Source: Latilactobacillus fragifolii
GTDB lineage: Bacteria > Bacillota > Bacilli > Lactobacillales > Lactobacillaceae
Length of the DNA: 64,000 bases
Direction of reading: 5' to 3'
Assembly: GCF_905332535.1 (NCBI RefSeq)
Contig: NZ_CAJOCF010000005.1
Span: 59,938 to 123,937 of the forward strand
Each line of letters opens with the position of its first letter. Within the stretch, counting starts at the first letter, position 1. The notes beneath the pieces are model-generated. The model searched no databases. It was given only the letters and a program-made list of their open reading frames with translations, and was not told the origin of the DNA. This document shows, piece by piece, positions 17,829-27,527 of this stretch. A program made the position numbers and the translations under genes.

Positions 17829-19217
17829 ATGGTTAATAAAAATGCAATTATTTTAGCAGCGGGTAAAGGTACTCGTATGAAGTCAAAATTATATAAAGTA
17901 TTACACGAGGTTTGTGGTCGACCAATGGTTGATCATGTTTTAACCCAAGTTGAAAGAACGAATCCGACCAATATCGTCACAATTGTTGGGCATGGTGCCG
18001 AAAAAGTGAAAGATTACCTTGGTGGCCGCTCACAATATGCATTGCAGGCCGAACAATTAGGGACGGGGCATGCGGTTTTACAAGCAGAAGCTTTGTTGAA
18101 AGATGAAGACGGCATTACCATTGTGGTCAGTGGGGATACACCGCTTTTAACCGCGGAAACGTTTGAAAAATTATTCGCATACCATCACGATAAGGGCGCT
18201 AAAGCAACGATTTTAACAGCAACGGCCCCCGATCCAACGGGGTATGGCCGGATTATCCGAAATGATATCGGCATTGTTGAAAAAATTGTTGAACAAAAAG
18301 ACGCCAATGATAAAGAAGCAGCTGTTAATGAAATTAATACAGGTGTTTACTGCTTTGACAATCAAACATTATTCCAAGCATTGCATGAAGTCACGAATAA
18401 GAACGCCCAAGGTGAATACTACTTAACGGATGTGGTTGAAATCTTGAAGAAAAAAGGCGAAATTGTTGCGGCTTACAGAATGCCAAACTTTGAAGAATCA
18501 ATGGGGGTTAATGATCGAATTGCCCTTGCTGCTGCTACAAAAGTGATGCGCAAGCGCATCAATACAGAACATATGCGCAACGGTGTCACATTAATTGATC
18601 CAGATAATACCTATATCGAAGTTGGTGTTACGATTGGTAATGATACAATCGTTGAACCAAACGTCGTTTTAAAAGGGAACACCATTATTGGTTCGGATTG
18701 TTTTGTTGGGGCGGGCTCAACACTTATTGACGCAACAATCGAAGACAACGTTCAAATCACAAGTTCAATGATTGAATCAGCTATGATGCATACGGGCGCT
18801 AACATCGGGCCTAATAGTCACTTACGGCCAAACGCTGAAATTGGTGAAGCCGTGCATATTGGCAACTTCTGTGAAGTGAAGAATGCCAAAATTGGTGACC
18901 GGACGAAGATTGGTCACTTAAGTTATGTTGGAGATGCCACCTTAGGAACTGACATTAACGTGGGGTGCGGGGTAGTCTTTGTTAACTATGATGGCGTGGC
19001 TAAGCATCATGCTAACGTTGGCAGTCATGTCTTTATTGGTAGCAACTCAAACATCGTTGCACCGGTTGAAATTGCAGATCACACATTCATCGCAGCTGGT
19101 TCAACCATCACGGATGATGTGCCAGAAAAAGCAATGGCCATCGCTCGTGCTCGACAAACAAATAAAGCAAATTACTGGGCAAAATTACCAGTGGCAAACG
19201 ATGAAGAATGGCAATAG
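17829..19217 (+). CDS. glmU: Bifunctional UDP-N-acetylglucosamine pyrophosphorylase / glucosamine-1-phosphate N-acetyltransferase
   Basis: About 462 residues. The N-terminal uridyltransferase has [19 protein letters not shown], while '[10 protein letters not shown]' and 'VSGDTPLL' bind UTP and sugar. The C-terminal left-handed beta helix (hexapeptide repeats IGxxxxIxxN) carries the acetyltransferase, with SYVGDA and [13 protein letters not shown]. It makes UDP-GlcNAc for peptidoglycan and teichoic acids. GGAG is 6 bases before ATG 17829; the ATG at 17826 is an alternative. glmU next to prs and purR is the conserved Firmicute order. Confidence 0.97.
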   Translation: MVNKNAIILAAGKGTRMKSKLYKVLHEVCGRPMVDHVLTQVERTNPTNIVTIVGHGAEKVKDYLGGRSQYALQAEQLGTGHAVLQAEALLKDEDGITIVVSGDTPLLTAETFEKLFAYHHDKGAKATILTATAPDPTGYGRIIRNDIGIVEKIVEQKDANDKEAAVNEINTGVYCFDNQTLFQALHEVTNKNAQGEYYLTDVVEILKKKGEIVAAYRMPNFEESMGVNDRIALAAATKVMRKRINTEHMRNGVTLIDPDNTYIEVGVTIGNDTIVEPNVVLKGNTIIGSDCFVGAGSTLIDATIEDNVQITSSMIESAMMHTGANIGPNSHLRPNAEIGEAVHIGNFCEVKNAKIGDRTKIGHLSYVGDATLGTDINVGCGVVFVNYDGVAKHHANVGSHVFIGSNSNIVAPVEIADHTFIAAGSTITDDVPEKAMAIARARQTNKANYWAKLPVANDEEWQ

Positions 19218-19260
19218 CATTCACCAATATACCGGTTAGCTTCTGACGATTAATTTAAGA

Positions 19261-19300
19261 ATGACCATGATGGCGGGGTTCAATCATCATGGTCATTTTT
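19261..19300 (+). terminator. Terminator after glmU
   Basis: ATGACCATGATG (19261-19272) pairs perfectly with CATCATGGTCAT (19285-19296), followed by T. Confidence 0.9.
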
Positions 19301-19585
19301 AGGTTAATTAGACAAAGCGGTTGGAGGCTGTCTGATTCATCTAACAATTTGCAACAAGCTTCACAATTGAATGCCGCTTTGAAACGCCATGTGTAAATTA
19401 CTGCTAACACGTTGGAAATGAATCATGAAATACGTGATAATTTAATTGTAAAACCGAACCTATTAAAGCAATTAGAGCGGTTAACTTTTTCTTTTTCTCT
19501 CACGTTTCTAATGAACAGCGCTTACTTAACAACATTTGTGAACTTTTTAGGTTTTAATCTTGATTTCCGAGATGAAAATGCCTAA
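19301..19585 (+). other. Gene-free stretch with a possible coding remnant
   Basis: Between the glmU terminator and the prs promoter. One frame stays open from about 19331 to a stop at 19583-19585, interrupted only by TAA at 19394-19396. The second part, from ATG 19418, would give 55 residues (MNHEIRDNLIVKPNLLKQL...). No ribosome site is convincing and I recognise no family. It could be a decayed small gene or chance. Confidence 0.3.
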
Positions 19586-19588
19586 ACT
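19560..19588 (+). promoter_or_regulatory. Promoter of prs
   Basis: TTGATT (19560-19565), 17-base spacer, TAAACT (19583-19588), about 38 bases before the start codon. Confidence 0.6.
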
Positions 19589-19625
19589 TTAAGTAGGTAC
19601 TAACATAAATTTTTTGGAGGCTGAC

Positions 19626-20597
19626 ATGTCTGAACAATATTTCGACCCTAAGTTGAAAATCTTTGCTTTGAACTCTAATAAGCCCTTAGCTGAGAAAATT
19701 GCAGCTGAAGTTGGGGTTCCTTTAGGAAAATCTTCTGTTAAACGGTTTAGCGATGGTGAAATTCAGATTAATATTGAAGAAAGTATTCGTGGCGACGAAA
19801 TTTTCATCATTCAATCAACATCTGCACCCGTTAATGATAACTTGATGGAAATCATGATTATGATTGATGCATTGCGCCGTGCATCTGCTAAAACAATCAA
19901 TGTTGTGTTACCTTATTACGGTTACGCACGGCAAGATCGTAAGGCTCGTTCACGTGAACCGATTACTGCTAAATTAGTGGCTAATATGTTAACAATGGCC
20001 GGGGCTAATCGAATTTTAGCATTGGACTTACATGCCGTACAAATCCAAGGGTTCTTCGATATTCCAGTTGATCACTTGATGGGTGCGCCTTTATTAGCTG
20101 ATTATTTCTTGAGCAATGACTTGGCTGAAAATGCGGTTGTTGTTTCACCTGATCATGGGGGCGTTACACGGGCTCGTAAATTGGCTGATTTCTTAAAGAC
20201 GCCAATTGCAATTATCGATAAACGGCGCCCAAGACCGAATGTTTCTGAAGTGATGAATATCATCGGGAACGTTAGCGGCAAACGCGCAATTATTATTGAT
20301 GATATGATTGATACTGCCGGCACAATTACGTTAGCTGCGCAAGCATTGAAAGATGCCGGTGCAACAGAAGTCTTCGCATGTTGTACACATCCAGTATTAT
20401 CTGGTCCAGCGATCCAACGCATCGAAGATTCAGTCATTAAGCAAATGATTGTTACAGATTCAATTAGCCTTCCAAAAGAAAAATTAATTGATAAAATGGT
20501 ACAAGTTTCGGTCGGGCCACTTATTGGGGACGCCATCAAACGAATCCATGAAAACAAACCAGTCAGCCCATTATTTGAAAACAGATTCAAAAGATAA
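19626..20597 (+). CDS. prs: Ribose-phosphate pyrophosphokinase
   Basis: 323-residue PRPP synthetase, forming phosphoribosyl pyrophosphate from ribose-5-phosphate and ATP for nucleotide, His and NAD synthesis. [11 protein letters not shown], the flexible-loop '[16 protein letters not shown]' and the PRPP loop [13 protein letters not shown] are all present. ATG 19626 has TTTGGAGG 6 bases upstream; an in-frame upstream start lies within that site. PRPP is also the effector of PurR, encoded 5 kb away. Confidence 0.97.
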   Translation: MSEQYFDPKLKIFALNSNKPLAEKIAAEVGVPLGKSSVKRFSDGEIQINIEESIRGDEIFIIQSTSAPVNDNLMEIMIMIDALRRASAKTINVVLPYYGYARQDRKARSREPITAKLVANMLTMAGANRILALDLHAVQIQGFFDIPVDHLMGAPLLADYFLSNDLAENAVVVSPDHGGVTRARKLADFLKTPIAIIDKRRPRPNVSEVMNIIGNVSGKRAIIIDDMIDTAGTITLAAQALKDAGATEVFACCTHPVLSGPAIQRIEDSVIKQMIVTDSISLPKEKLIDKMVQVSVGPLIGDAIKRIHENKPVSPLFENRFKR

Positions 20598-20610
20598 GCG
20601 TGCTAACGCG

Positions 20611-20715
20611 AACGGGTTGGCTTTGAGGATTAACAAAAATTGGGAAGCATGGTGTTCTTTAGCCGTGATTTCCATTTTTCGGTTAATCAGAAAAGATAGT
20701 TCGAAAAAGCCCGTT
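20611..20715. repeat. Imperfect long inverted repeat downstream of prs
   Basis: Outer arms AACGGG (20611-20616) and CCCGTT (20710-20715) enclose inner arms GATTAAC...AAAATTGG...ATGG (from 20628) and CCGT...CCATTTTTCGGTTAATC (to 20688). The inner arms pair over roughly 20 positions with a few gaps. It is not followed by a T-run, and the true terminator comes after it. It resembles a small palindromic intergenic element or an mRNA-stabilising structure. Confidence 0.45.
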
Positions 20716-20733
20716 TCAATAAGTTAACAAAAA

Positions 20734-20766
20734 AACGCCTGAACAATTTGTTCAGGCGTTTTTTTT
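20734..20766. terminator. Bidirectional terminator between prs and mscL
   Basis: AACGCCTGAACA and TGTTCAGGCGTT form a perfect 12-bp or longer stem with A-run before and T-run after. Confidence 0.93.
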
Positions 20767-20772
20767 GTGACT

Positions 20773-21162
20773 TTATTTTTCTTTATTAGCTAATAAATCG
20801 CGAATTTCTTTTAAGTAAACTTCTTCTTTAGTTTCGACGATGGGTGCTTCTTCTTCGGTCTTCTTGCCCATGTCACGAACTTTGTTGAACCCTTTGACGA
20901 TTAAGAAGACAATGAATGCGATGATTAAGAAGTTAATCACATCGTTTAAAAAGTTCCCGATTCCAAAAACAGCCTTGGTGCCAGGAATGGTCAGCGCAAT
21001 ACCGGATAAATCTACTTGGCCAACGAATAATGAAATAATGGGGTTGATTAAATTCTTTGTTAATGAGTCCACGATACTTTTTAAGGCGGCCCCCAAAATA
21101 ACCCCGACAGCCATGTCTAACACGTTACCACGCATAATAAATTCTTTAAATTCTTTGATCAT
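20773..21162 (-). CDS. mscL: Large-conductance mechanosensitive channel
   Basis: 129 residues, usual length. The N-terminal MIKEFKEFIMRGNVLDMAVG with the glycine-rich first helix VGVILGAALKSIVDSL, then a second helix (NFLIIAFIVFLIVKGFNKV) and an acidic C-terminal bundle. MscL opens under membrane tension to release solutes during hypo-osmotic shock. Start ATG 21162 has GGAGG 8 bases upstream; an in-frame ATG at 21177 is part of that site. Confidence 0.97.
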   Translation of the reverse strand: MIKEFKEFIMRGNVLDMAVGVILGAALKSIVDSLTKNLINPIISLFVGQVDLSGIALTIPGTKAVFGIGNFLNDVINFLIIAFIVFLIVKGFNKVRDMGKKTEEEAPIVETKEEVYLKEIRDLLANKEK

Positions 21163-21344
21163 GAAAACGACCTCCATTAATATTATGAATTATTGCTACA
21201 AAAAGTATACCGTATTTCTAGAGTCTATCAAATAAAAATGTTGTTTCAGGGATATATTTGACAATAAATTTGTGATTTTCATGAAAAATCGTTAAGATAG
21301 TTACAGGAATTAAATTATAGAAATGAGAGATAGAGGAACCTTAA

Positions 21345-22085
21345 ATGAATTGGATTGTACAATTGTATCAACCATTCTTCGAACTTAGTAATTGGCAAAC
21401 GGTCATTACATCGTCTGAAGATTGGCTTTTAATTTTGACGTTAGTCATCATGGAATGTTTACTCTCAGTAGACAATGCCGTTGTCTTAGCAGCACAGACA
21501 CAAACTTTACCCACAAAAATTGAGCAAGAGAAGTCGTTAGTGTATGGCTTATGGGGCGCTTACGTTTTTCGTTTCATTATTATTGGTGTCGGCACCTACT
21601 TAATTCATTTGTGGGAAATTAAAGTTGCCGGTTCGTTATATTTAATTTACTTAGTCATTGCTTATTTCAGAAAGCAGGGGCATCCGAAACAGGCGAAAAC
21701 ACCAGCGGCTAGTTCTAAAATTAGTAGCCCCCATCGTTTCTGGCGTACAGTTGCTTCGATTGAATTGATGGACATTGTTTTTTCGATCGATTCTGTATTA
21801 GCGTCCTTGGCAATTTCGAGTAATCCAGTCATTGTTTTGATCGGGGGCATGATTGGGATTATCTGCATGCGGGGGATTGCCCAACTTATTGCCCAATTGA
21901 TGAAGAAAATTCCGGAATTAAATCCGATGGCCTACATTTTAATTTTCTTCATTGCGATTAAATTATTTTTATCAATTCCAGCAATTGACTATGAAATTCC
22001 GAACCTAGTGTTTGCCGGAATTGTGTTCGGCGTTATTCTATTAACGTTAATCATTCACTATATCCGCGCAGCACGGGCTAAATAG
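21345..22085 (+). CDS. TerC-family integral membrane protein
   Basis: 246 residues with about seven membrane helices. The two conserved acidic helices are ECLLSVDNAVVLAA and MDIVFSIDSVLAS, hallmark of TerC/Alx/YkoY. Members export Mn2+ or help metalate secreted enzymes. No yybP-ykoY manganese riboswitch fits in the short leader; a weak promoter TTGTGA-17-TAAGAT lies near 21270. Monocistronic. Confidence 0.9.
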   Translation: MNWIVQLYQPFFELSNWQTVITSSEDWLLILTLVIMECLLSVDNAVVLAAQTQTLPTKIEQEKSLVYGLWGAYVFRFIIIGVGTYLIHLWEIKVAGSLYLIYLVIAYFRKQGHPKQAKTPAASSKISSPHRFWRTVASIELMDIVFSIDSVLASLAISSNPVIVLIGGMIGIICMRGIAQLIAQLMKKIPELNPMAYILIFFIAIKLFLSIPAIDYEIPNLVFAGIVFGVILLTLIIHYIRAARAK

Positions 22086-22093
22086 ATACAAAA

Positions 22094-22131
22094 AAAAGAC
22101 GTTGTCGACAATTTATAGACAACGTCTTTTT
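22094..22131. terminator. Bidirectional terminator, TerC gene and ydcF-like gene
   Basis: AAAAGACGTTGTC (22094-22106) pairs with GACAACGTCTTTT (22118-22130). Confidence 0.92.
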
Positions 22132-22134
22132 AGC

Positions 22135-23187
22135 TTACAGATGACTAAGTAAAACATTCAAGACCGCAAATGCAATACTTATAATTGCGACTAAAATAAA
22201 TTGATGCTGTTTCATTTTAAGAATCGCGATGAATTCACGGATAACCGCATTCGGTAAGAAGTAACGCGATGTTTTAGCCCCAATACCATCAGCTTTTAAA
22301 TGGGCTTGTTTTGCAAAAAGCCCAGCACGAAATGTATGGTAATTGTTGGTTGCAAAAATAATTTTAGGGTTTGCTTTAGTGGTATCAGCCATGATAATGT
22401 CTTTTGAAAATTGCATGTTTTGTAACGTATTGACCGATTTTTCCTCGGTGAGGGTGTCTTGAGCCGGAATGCCTTGCTCGATCGCGTAACGTTGCATGGC
22501 GACTGATTCAGGTAATTTTTCATCCGGACCTTGGCCGCCTGAAAAGACCAGTTTGGGTGCTGGGCGGCCTTTTTTGACTTGTTTAGTATAAAACTGAATG
22601 GCGCGATTAATCCGACTGGCAAGTAAAGGCGGGACAAATTGGCCATCGATTAAACCGCTCCCCAAGACGATAATGTAGTCTTGTTGATAACGGGGCCGGT
22701 TGAATTGGTAGATGATAAGTGAGGTGAGGTATACATAAAAGAACAATGGAATATACAAAAGAAAGACTGATACAATCGTGCTGCCAAATACGCTAACGTC
22801 GGCGGGAATGTGTAACCAACGAGTGATGGTTGGGACGAAAAATGAGCCAATAATGGCTAACGCAATGAGCAGGGTTAGCATATTGGATAAAGTGTGACTT
22901 TCCTTTTTCCAGACAATATACGCGTTCCATAGCAGTAAGACAATGCCGAATAGGTAGAAAAACATGAGGATTAAGATGACGACAATCGCAGCGGCAATTG
23001 CGATATCATTGAGCGTTTCATTATTGAGCCGAATGACAATAAGCGCAGCGTCTATTAAGGCGCTGAAGAGGAAAAAGTTAAACACGATGCCGTTGACTAA
23101 TTGGCGTTTTTCAAACCGCTGGAGGCCAATGAATAAAATCAAAAAGAAAAGGGGGATTGGGTAGATGAAATCAATTAACGTCGACAT
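22135..23187 (-). CDS. YdcF/SanA-like (DUF218) membrane protein
   Basis: 350 residues. About five N-terminal membrane helices are followed by a DUF218 domain: YIIVLGSGLIDGQFVPPLL, KLVFSGGQGPDEKLPESVAM, 'EEKSVNTLQNM', 'FATNNYHTFRAGLFAKQ'. A last hydrophobic helix ends the protein. The DUF218 domain is linked to cell-envelope integrity and vancomycin sensitivity in enterobacteria (SanA), but its chemistry is unknown. Last gene of a leftward lipL-HD-HAD-ydcF group; GAGGAG lies upstream. Confidence 0.87.
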   Translation of the reverse strand: MSTLIDFIYPIPLFFLILFIGLQRFEKRQLVNGIVFNFFLFSALIDAALIVIRLNNETLNDIAIAAAIVVILILMFFYLFGIVLLLWNAYIVWKKESHTLSNMLTLLIALAIIGSFFVPTITRWLHIPADVSVFGSTIVSVFLLYIPLFFYVYLTSLIIYQFNRPRYQQDYIIVLGSGLIDGQFVPPLLASRINRAIQFYTKQVKKGRPAPKLVFSGGQGPDEKLPESVAMQRYAIEQGIPAQDTLTEEKSVNTLQNMQFSKDIIMADTTKANPKIIFATNNYHTFRAGLFAKQAHLKADGIGAKTSRYFLPNAVIREFIAILKMKQHQFILVAIISIAFAVLNVLLSHL

Positions 23188-23198
23188 AATGACTCCTC

Positions 23199-24026
23199 TT
23201 AGGCTTGACTTTCAAAGGCGTAGGTTTCAATAGCGTATGCCACACCGTCTTGGCCTTCATGGTTACTCTTAGTAACAACCTTAGCAATTTGCTTCAATTC
23301 AGGAATGGCATTATCCATTGCCACTGGTAAGCCAGCGTATGCTAGCATTGACAGATCGTTGCCTTGATCGCCGATGGCCATGACTTCTGATTGATCAATG
23401 TTTAAGGCGTTTGCTAAGTCGCGCAACCCATTTCCTTTACCGGCATTCTTGTTGAGCACTTCGAGGAAGTAGGCTTCACTTTGCACAAATTGATAACGAT
23501 CGAAGAAGTCAGCGGGAATTTTGGCTTTAGCTTCAGCTAAGACAGCGGGTTCGTCGATGAGCATCACTTTTGAAAAGGCCTTGTTAGGGGCAATTTCATC
23601 GACATGGCGGAAACGGACCGGCATGTTAACCAGCGCACTTTCACCGACTGTATAAGGACTGATATCGCGGTTAGCAGTGTAGATGAATTGATTATCTTCG
23701 GCGTGTAAATGAGAACCGATTTGGCGAGCGAGGGTTTCGAGTTCAAGATATTGGTCATAATTGAGAGTATGCCGAACTAGAATTTCACGGGTTGCCGTAT
23801 TTTGAACCAAGGCTCCGTTAAATGTAATCACGTAGTCAGTGGCTTCAGTCAAACCTAGTTCGTTTAGAAAAGGCGTGACCCCAGTGAGCGGGCGCCCAGT
23901 ACATAACACAACTTTAATACCATGTTTTTTAGCGGCTTTCACGACTTTGATTGTTTTAGGGCTAAGGCTGTTATTTTCATTTAATAAGGTACCGTCCATA
24001 TCGACAGCGACAAGTTTGATTGACAT
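23199..24026 (-). CDS. HAD-superfamily phosphatase, Cof/YidA type
   Basis: 275-residue Cof-type HAD hydrolase. DMDGTLL gives the nucleophile Asp9 and acid Asp11, 'VLCTGRPLTGV' is motif II, and GDQGNDLSMLAYAG is motif IV. A C2 cap domain sits between. The family dephosphorylates sugar phosphates, flavin or PLP precursors; the substrate here is not determined. AAAAAGGAG precedes the start. Eleven bases separate it from the ydcF-like gene. Confidence 0.92.
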   Translation of the reverse strand: MSIKLVAVDMDGTLLNENNSLSPKTIKVVKAAKKHGIKVVLCTGRPLTGVTPFLNELGLTEATDYVITFNGALVQNTATREILVRHTLNYDQYLELETLARQIGSHLHAEDNQFIYTANRDISPYTVGESALVNMPVRFRHVDEIAPNKAFSKVMLIDEPAVLAEAKAKIPADFFDRYQFVQSEAYFLEVLNKNAGKGNGLRDLANALNIDQSEVMAIGDQGNDLSMLAYAGLPVAMDNAIPELKQIAKVVTKSNHEGQDGVAYAIETYAFESQA

Positions 24027-24041
24027 TATAAGAACTCCTTT

Positions 24042-25391
24042 TTAGTGGTTGGGATTGATTGCACCGTTACGTAAGTATGCTTTGAACTGCTGGTACGTTG
24101 GCGCGAAAACTTCGATATCATTTTCGTTGAGCATTTCTTTAGGAAAGTAAAAGCGTTCATCGCCGCTAAATCGGCCTGAAATGGCGGCCACCAAATCACT
24201 TAATGATGATAATTCTTCAAGGTGCCCATCAGATTGCATGATTTCGATTTGAGTTTTGGGGGATTTAGCGGAGGGATCATAGGCATCGTAAGGTAAGTCG
24301 AAACTGTTATTGACGGCGGTGTAATACTCACTGTTATAACCAGCTTGCTCAGTCAGAGCCCGTAGTTCTGGTAAAACACGTTTTGTCTGTTGATTAAACG
24401 TAACCGATTTGAATGGGCGCCGGCTTAAAAAGCGATCGGCCAAATCATTGAGCACTGAATCTGGATAGTCCAACCAATATAAAAAATAGGTATTTAAAAC
24501 GCCATCGTCTAATTTTAAATAGTCTTGTAAGGTGAAATGCTGTTCGAAAAACGGAATCAATAATTGCGGTGCGAGACTCTGATGATGATCGGGCTGTTGA
24601 TAAAGAAATTTCGCACGTTGCAAGAGTTTTTGCAAAACGACTTCCATACCGCGTGAAACAGGATGAAAATAGACTTGTTGATACATCTGGAATCGACTGA
24701 CGATGTAATCTTCAACAGCATGCATGCCATTTGCTAAAAAGGCAATGCCCTTTTCGTAGGGTCGCATGACTCGTAAAACACGGGTCAAATCGAATTCACC
24801 ATATTTAGTGCCAGTATTATAAGCATCTCGTAATAAGTAATCCATACGATCGGCATCAATCTGACTAGAAATCATCTGGACAACCTGTGGATTCGGATAA
24901 GAGTGATCAATCACACTAGCGACCTTTGTCGGAAAATCATCCGCAACTTGGGTTAAGACGCGATTAATAGCAGTTTCCGGGTTGGTGATAATTTGGCGCG
25001 TAATCAATTCATGGTCAGTGTTAAAGATATGTTCGAAAGTGTGGGAATAAGCACCATGACCGATGTCGTGCAACAAAGCAGCACATAAGGCAACTAAGCG
25101 TTCATCATCGTTCCAAAGCCCATCACCAGCAACTTGACTAGGATAGTTAAGTTGGAACTGATCGCAGATCTGGCGGGTGATTTCATAAACGCCTAATGAG
25201 TGAGTGAACCGGGAATGTTCAGCGCCTTGGAAAACCGAGGAAGTGGTGCCGAGCTGTTTGATTCGCCGAAGACGTTGGAATTCAGGCGTGTCAATTAAAT
25301 CGAGAATCACTTGATACTCGACGCGGATATAGTTATGCACAGGATCACGGAATACTTTTTCACGTGATAGTTTAATAGCAGTGTTAGGCAC
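24042..25391 (-). CDS. HD-domain phosphohydrolase (YwfO-like)
   Basis: 449 residues. HSRFTHSLGVYE (59-70) and ALLHDIGHGAYSHTFEH (about 106-122) form the HD metal site, as in dGTP triphosphohydrolase relatives; 'SSQIDADRMDYLLRDAY' is also typical. B. subtilis YwfO is the closest well-known relative. A nucleotide phosphohydrolase role is likely but substrate is unproven. The start is GTG with AAAGGAG upstream, 24 bases after the lipL-like gene. Confidence 0.9.
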   Translation of the reverse strand: MPNTAIKLSREKVFRDPVHNYIRVEYQVILDLIDTPEFQRLRRIKQLGTTSSVFQGAEHSRFTHSLGVYEITRQICDQFQLNYPSQVAGDGLWNDDERLVALCAALLHDIGHGAYSHTFEHIFNTDHELITRQIITNPETAINRVLTQVADDFPTKVASVIDHSYPNPQVVQMISSQIDADRMDYLLRDAYNTGTKYGEFDLTRVLRVMRPYEKGIAFLANGMHAVEDYIVSRFQMYQQVYFHPVSRGMEVVLQKLLQRAKFLYQQPDHHQSLAPQLLIPFFEQHFTLQDYLKLDDGVLNTYFLYWLDYPDSVLNDLADRFLSRRPFKSVTFNQQTKRVLPELRALTEQAGYNSEYYTAVNNSFDLPYDAYDPSAKSPKTQIEIMQSDGHLEELSSLSDLVAAISGRFSGDERFYFPKEMLNENDIEVFAPTYQQFKAYLRNGAINPNH

Positions 25392-25415
25392 AATATCATC
25401 TCCTTTTTGAGACCG

Positions 25416-26246
25416 TTAAAGTTGATAACGGTGGAGTGCAGTTTGATTTTTAAGTAGTAATTGGTGATAAGCATTCGTTTGTAATTGCGGTGCGAGGTCG
25501 ACTAGCTGGGGTTGTTGAACAAGCTGACAAAAGGCGGTCTGTAAGTGCGCAATGGCTGTTGCCACCGTCAATGGTGTGTTTAACAAGTCGGCGAGGTTGG
25601 CCATGGTGGCAGGGATGACTTTTGGAAAAGACCACCGGCTTTGACGGTGTGCTTGGCCAGCGGTGTAAAAGCTGTGCATGAGTTCGCCACGGGCCTGTTG
25701 ATTGCCTGTAATACTAGCATATAAGAATACGGCAATGCCATTTTTGGCACGTCGTTGGGCAATTCCGGCAAACTTTCGACCATGAATACTGAGATCGTAT
25801 TCGCCGGGACAATAGGAATGGGTGACTTCGAAATGCTCAATCGTAACCGGATACGCCGCAAAGGCCGCGGAGAACAACTGGTGCATGAGGGCGTAAGCGG
25901 CATTGATGCTTAATTGATCAGCCATATTGGGCAGGTAGAAGCTAACGTTCAAAACACCGGCATTGGCAACAATCCCTAAACCACCAGCGTTGCGCACGAA
26001 ATGGGCATAATGTGCGGCATCTAATGTAGCCACTGCTTGTGGATAATCAGGTAACTTGGTATCCATCATGCCTAAAATAACATTGTCGGCAAGCGTCCAA
26101 AAATGAATGATGGGTTGTTGTCTCTCGCGGCTCAACGCTAAGAGACTATTAGCATGGGCAAAAGCGCGTGGGCCAGCCGATTTTTCAAAATGTTGGATTA
26201 AAATGGCCCAGTCTTGATTGACAGATAAAGACGTTAAATCATCCAT
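25416..26246 (-). CDS. LplA/LipL-like octanoyl/lipoyl transferase family protein
   Basis: 276 residues of the biotin/lipoate transferase fold: RNAGGLGIVANAGVLNVS binds the acyl group, and SYCPGEYDLSIHGRKFAGIA carries a Cys at the position of the LipL catalytic Cys and the Lys of the lipoate ligases' GxKxxG motif. By resemblance to B. subtilis LipL (YwfL) it would move octanoyl or lipoyl groups from GcvH to E2 subunits. ATG 26246 has AGAGGTG just upstream; GTG 26255 is part of that site. It leads a four-gene leftward operon with a ywfO-like gene, echoing Bacillus. Confidence 0.85.
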   Translation of the reverse strand: MDDLTSLSVNQDWAILIQHFEKSAGPRAFAHANSLLALSRERQQPIIHFWTLADNVILGMMDTKLPDYPQAVATLDAAHYAHFVRNAGGLGIVANAGVLNVSFYLPNMADQLSINAAYALMHQLFSAAFAAYPVTIEHFEVTHSYCPGEYDLSIHGRKFAGIAQRRAKNGIAVFLYASITGNQQARGELMHSFYTAGQAHRQSRWSFPKVIPATMANLADLLNTPLTVATAIAHLQTAFCQLVQQPQLVDLAPQLQTNAYHQLLLKNQTALHRYQL

Positions 26247-26371
26247 GGCAGTCACCTCTAAAGATTAGAAATACTCCTTAATTATAGCGTAAATTCTAGG
26301 CGCTGTCTGCAATCGGGACGTTGACCAAAGCGAATTGGCGGATTATTCTAGCGCTCGAATTTTGAATGGCT

Positions 26372-26377
26372 TATAAT
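26372..26377 (+). promoter_or_regulatory. -10 element for DUF1934-rpoE
   Basis: TATAAT 35 bases before the DUF1934 start; no good -35 at normal distance. Confidence 0.4.
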
Positions 26378-26411
26378 AGAACTACTTAATTAAAATTAAA
26401 GGAAGTTATTT

Positions 26412-26852
26412 ATGGCAAGTCAAAGCGGAATTCCAGTCAAGGTACACCTTGAAACGCAAATAGAACAAGACGGGCAACTTGAAAAACATGTTTTTGATGA
26501 GGACGGCCAAGTTGTTAAAATGGGCGAATCACTTTACTTACGTTATCTAGAACACGGTGGTGAGCAGGCCACAGCGGTGCGGTTTAAACTAGCTGCCGAT
26601 GGTCAAATTCAATTGACGCGTGGTACAGAAAAAGACGCGACGCAATTGCGGTTATACTTTAAACAAGGTGAAGATCTCGGATCAATCTACCAAACGAAAT
26701 ATGGCAACATGCCGGTGCTCACAACCACCACTCATTTATTATCGATGGTCAAAGAACAACCGTTATCAGGTGAAATCACGGTCCATTACCAACTCACCAT
26801 CAATCACCAAGCAGTGGGGGATTACAAATTGCGATTGATTTTTACTGCTTAA
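26412..26852 (+). CDS. DUF1934 family protein (YwiB-like)
   Basis: 146 residues forming a beta-rich, lipocalin-like small barrel: 'PVKVHLETQIEQDG', 'GESLYLRYLEHG', 'TVHYQLTINHQAVGDYKLRLIF'. Family members (B. subtilis YwiB) are cytoplasmic and of unknown function, usually near argS and rpoE. AAAGGAAG precedes the start. rpoE follows in 43 bases, so the two are probably cotranscribed. Confidence 0.88.
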   Translation: MASQSGIPVKVHLETQIEQDGQLEKHVFDEDGQVVKMGESLYLRYLEHGGEQATAVRFKLAADGQIQLTRGTEKDATQLRLYFKQGEDLGSIYQTKYGNMPVLTTTTHLLSMVKEQPLSGEITVHYQLTINHQAVGDYKLRLIFTA

Positions 26853-26895
26853 GCTAGTATGATTAAGGATAGACTGTTGAAAGGACGTGTACTGG

Positions 26896-27501
26896 TTGAA
26901 ATTAGACGTTTTTAAAGGCCAAAATAAAGAAGAACTATCAATGATTGAAGTCGCACATGCAATTTTAGAAGAAAAAGGCGACACGATTGCATTCGCTGAT
27001 TTAACGAATGAAATTCAAAACTATTTAGGCAAAAGTGATGAAGAAGTGCGTGCACGCTTATCACAATTTTATACGGATTTAAATGAAGATGGTAGTTTCA
27101 TTTCTTTAGGCGAAAACGTTTGGGGCCTTCGTTCTTGGTACCCATATGAATCTGTCGATGAAGAAGTTAACCATCCAGAAGATGAAGAAGATCAACCAAC
27201 TAAGAAAAAACGTCGTAAAAAGGTTAATGCATTCTTAGCAGATGTTACTGATGATGACGATGTAATTGATTACAGTGATGACGATCCAGAAGACGAAGAC
27301 TTAGATGCTGACGACGATGTTGATTTAGCCGTTACAGATGACGTTGTTGGTGATGACTTAACTGAATACAAAGCTGACTTACAAAACATCGGTGATAATG
27401 ACGATGATGAAGACGACGATTCCCTAGAAGATGGGATTGAAGGTCAATTATCTGAATTTAGCGATGATGAAGATGACAAAGACGACGATGACGATCTTTA
27501 A
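26896..27501 (+). CDS. rpoE: DNA-directed RNA polymerase delta subunit
   Basis: 201 residues from TTG. The N-terminal HARE-HTH domain ([20 protein letters not shown] to [10 protein letters not shown]) is followed by a Lys/Arg patch ([11 protein letters not shown]) and a very acidic C-terminal tail from about residue 110. Delta is a Gram-positive polymerase subunit that displaces nucleic acid and speeds recycling, making promoters sensitive to initiating NTP. TTG 26896 is preferred: AAAGGA is about 10 bases upstream and the product begins [12 protein letters not shown] 26887 is too close to that site. Confidence 0.94.
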   Translation: MKLDVFKGQNKEELSMIEVAHAILEEKGDTIAFADLTNEIQNYLGKSDEEVRARLSQFYTDLNEDGSFISLGENVWGLRSWYPYESVDEEVNHPEDEEDQPTKKKRRKKVNAFLADVTDDDDVIDYSDDDPEDEDLDADDDVDLAVTDDVVGDDLTEYKADLQNIGDNDDDEDDDSLEDGIEGQLSEFSDDEDDKDDDDDL

Positions 27502-27527
27502 TGAGACGTTTTAGTTTCGTTGGCAGC

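Noticed and set aside
20153..20590. 145-codon leftward ORF inside prs
   Set aside because: Exact antisense of a conserved gene, no ribosome site and biased composition (Ile/Ser/Thr rich) typical of a shadow frame.
21230..21344. yybP-ykoY manganese riboswitch for the TerC gene
   Set aside because: The space is too short and the paired conserved loops are not present.
27400..27501. Acidic repeat at the end of rpoE as a tandem DNA repeat
   Set aside because: The GAT/GAC/GAA runs encode the normal acidic tail of the delta subunit.
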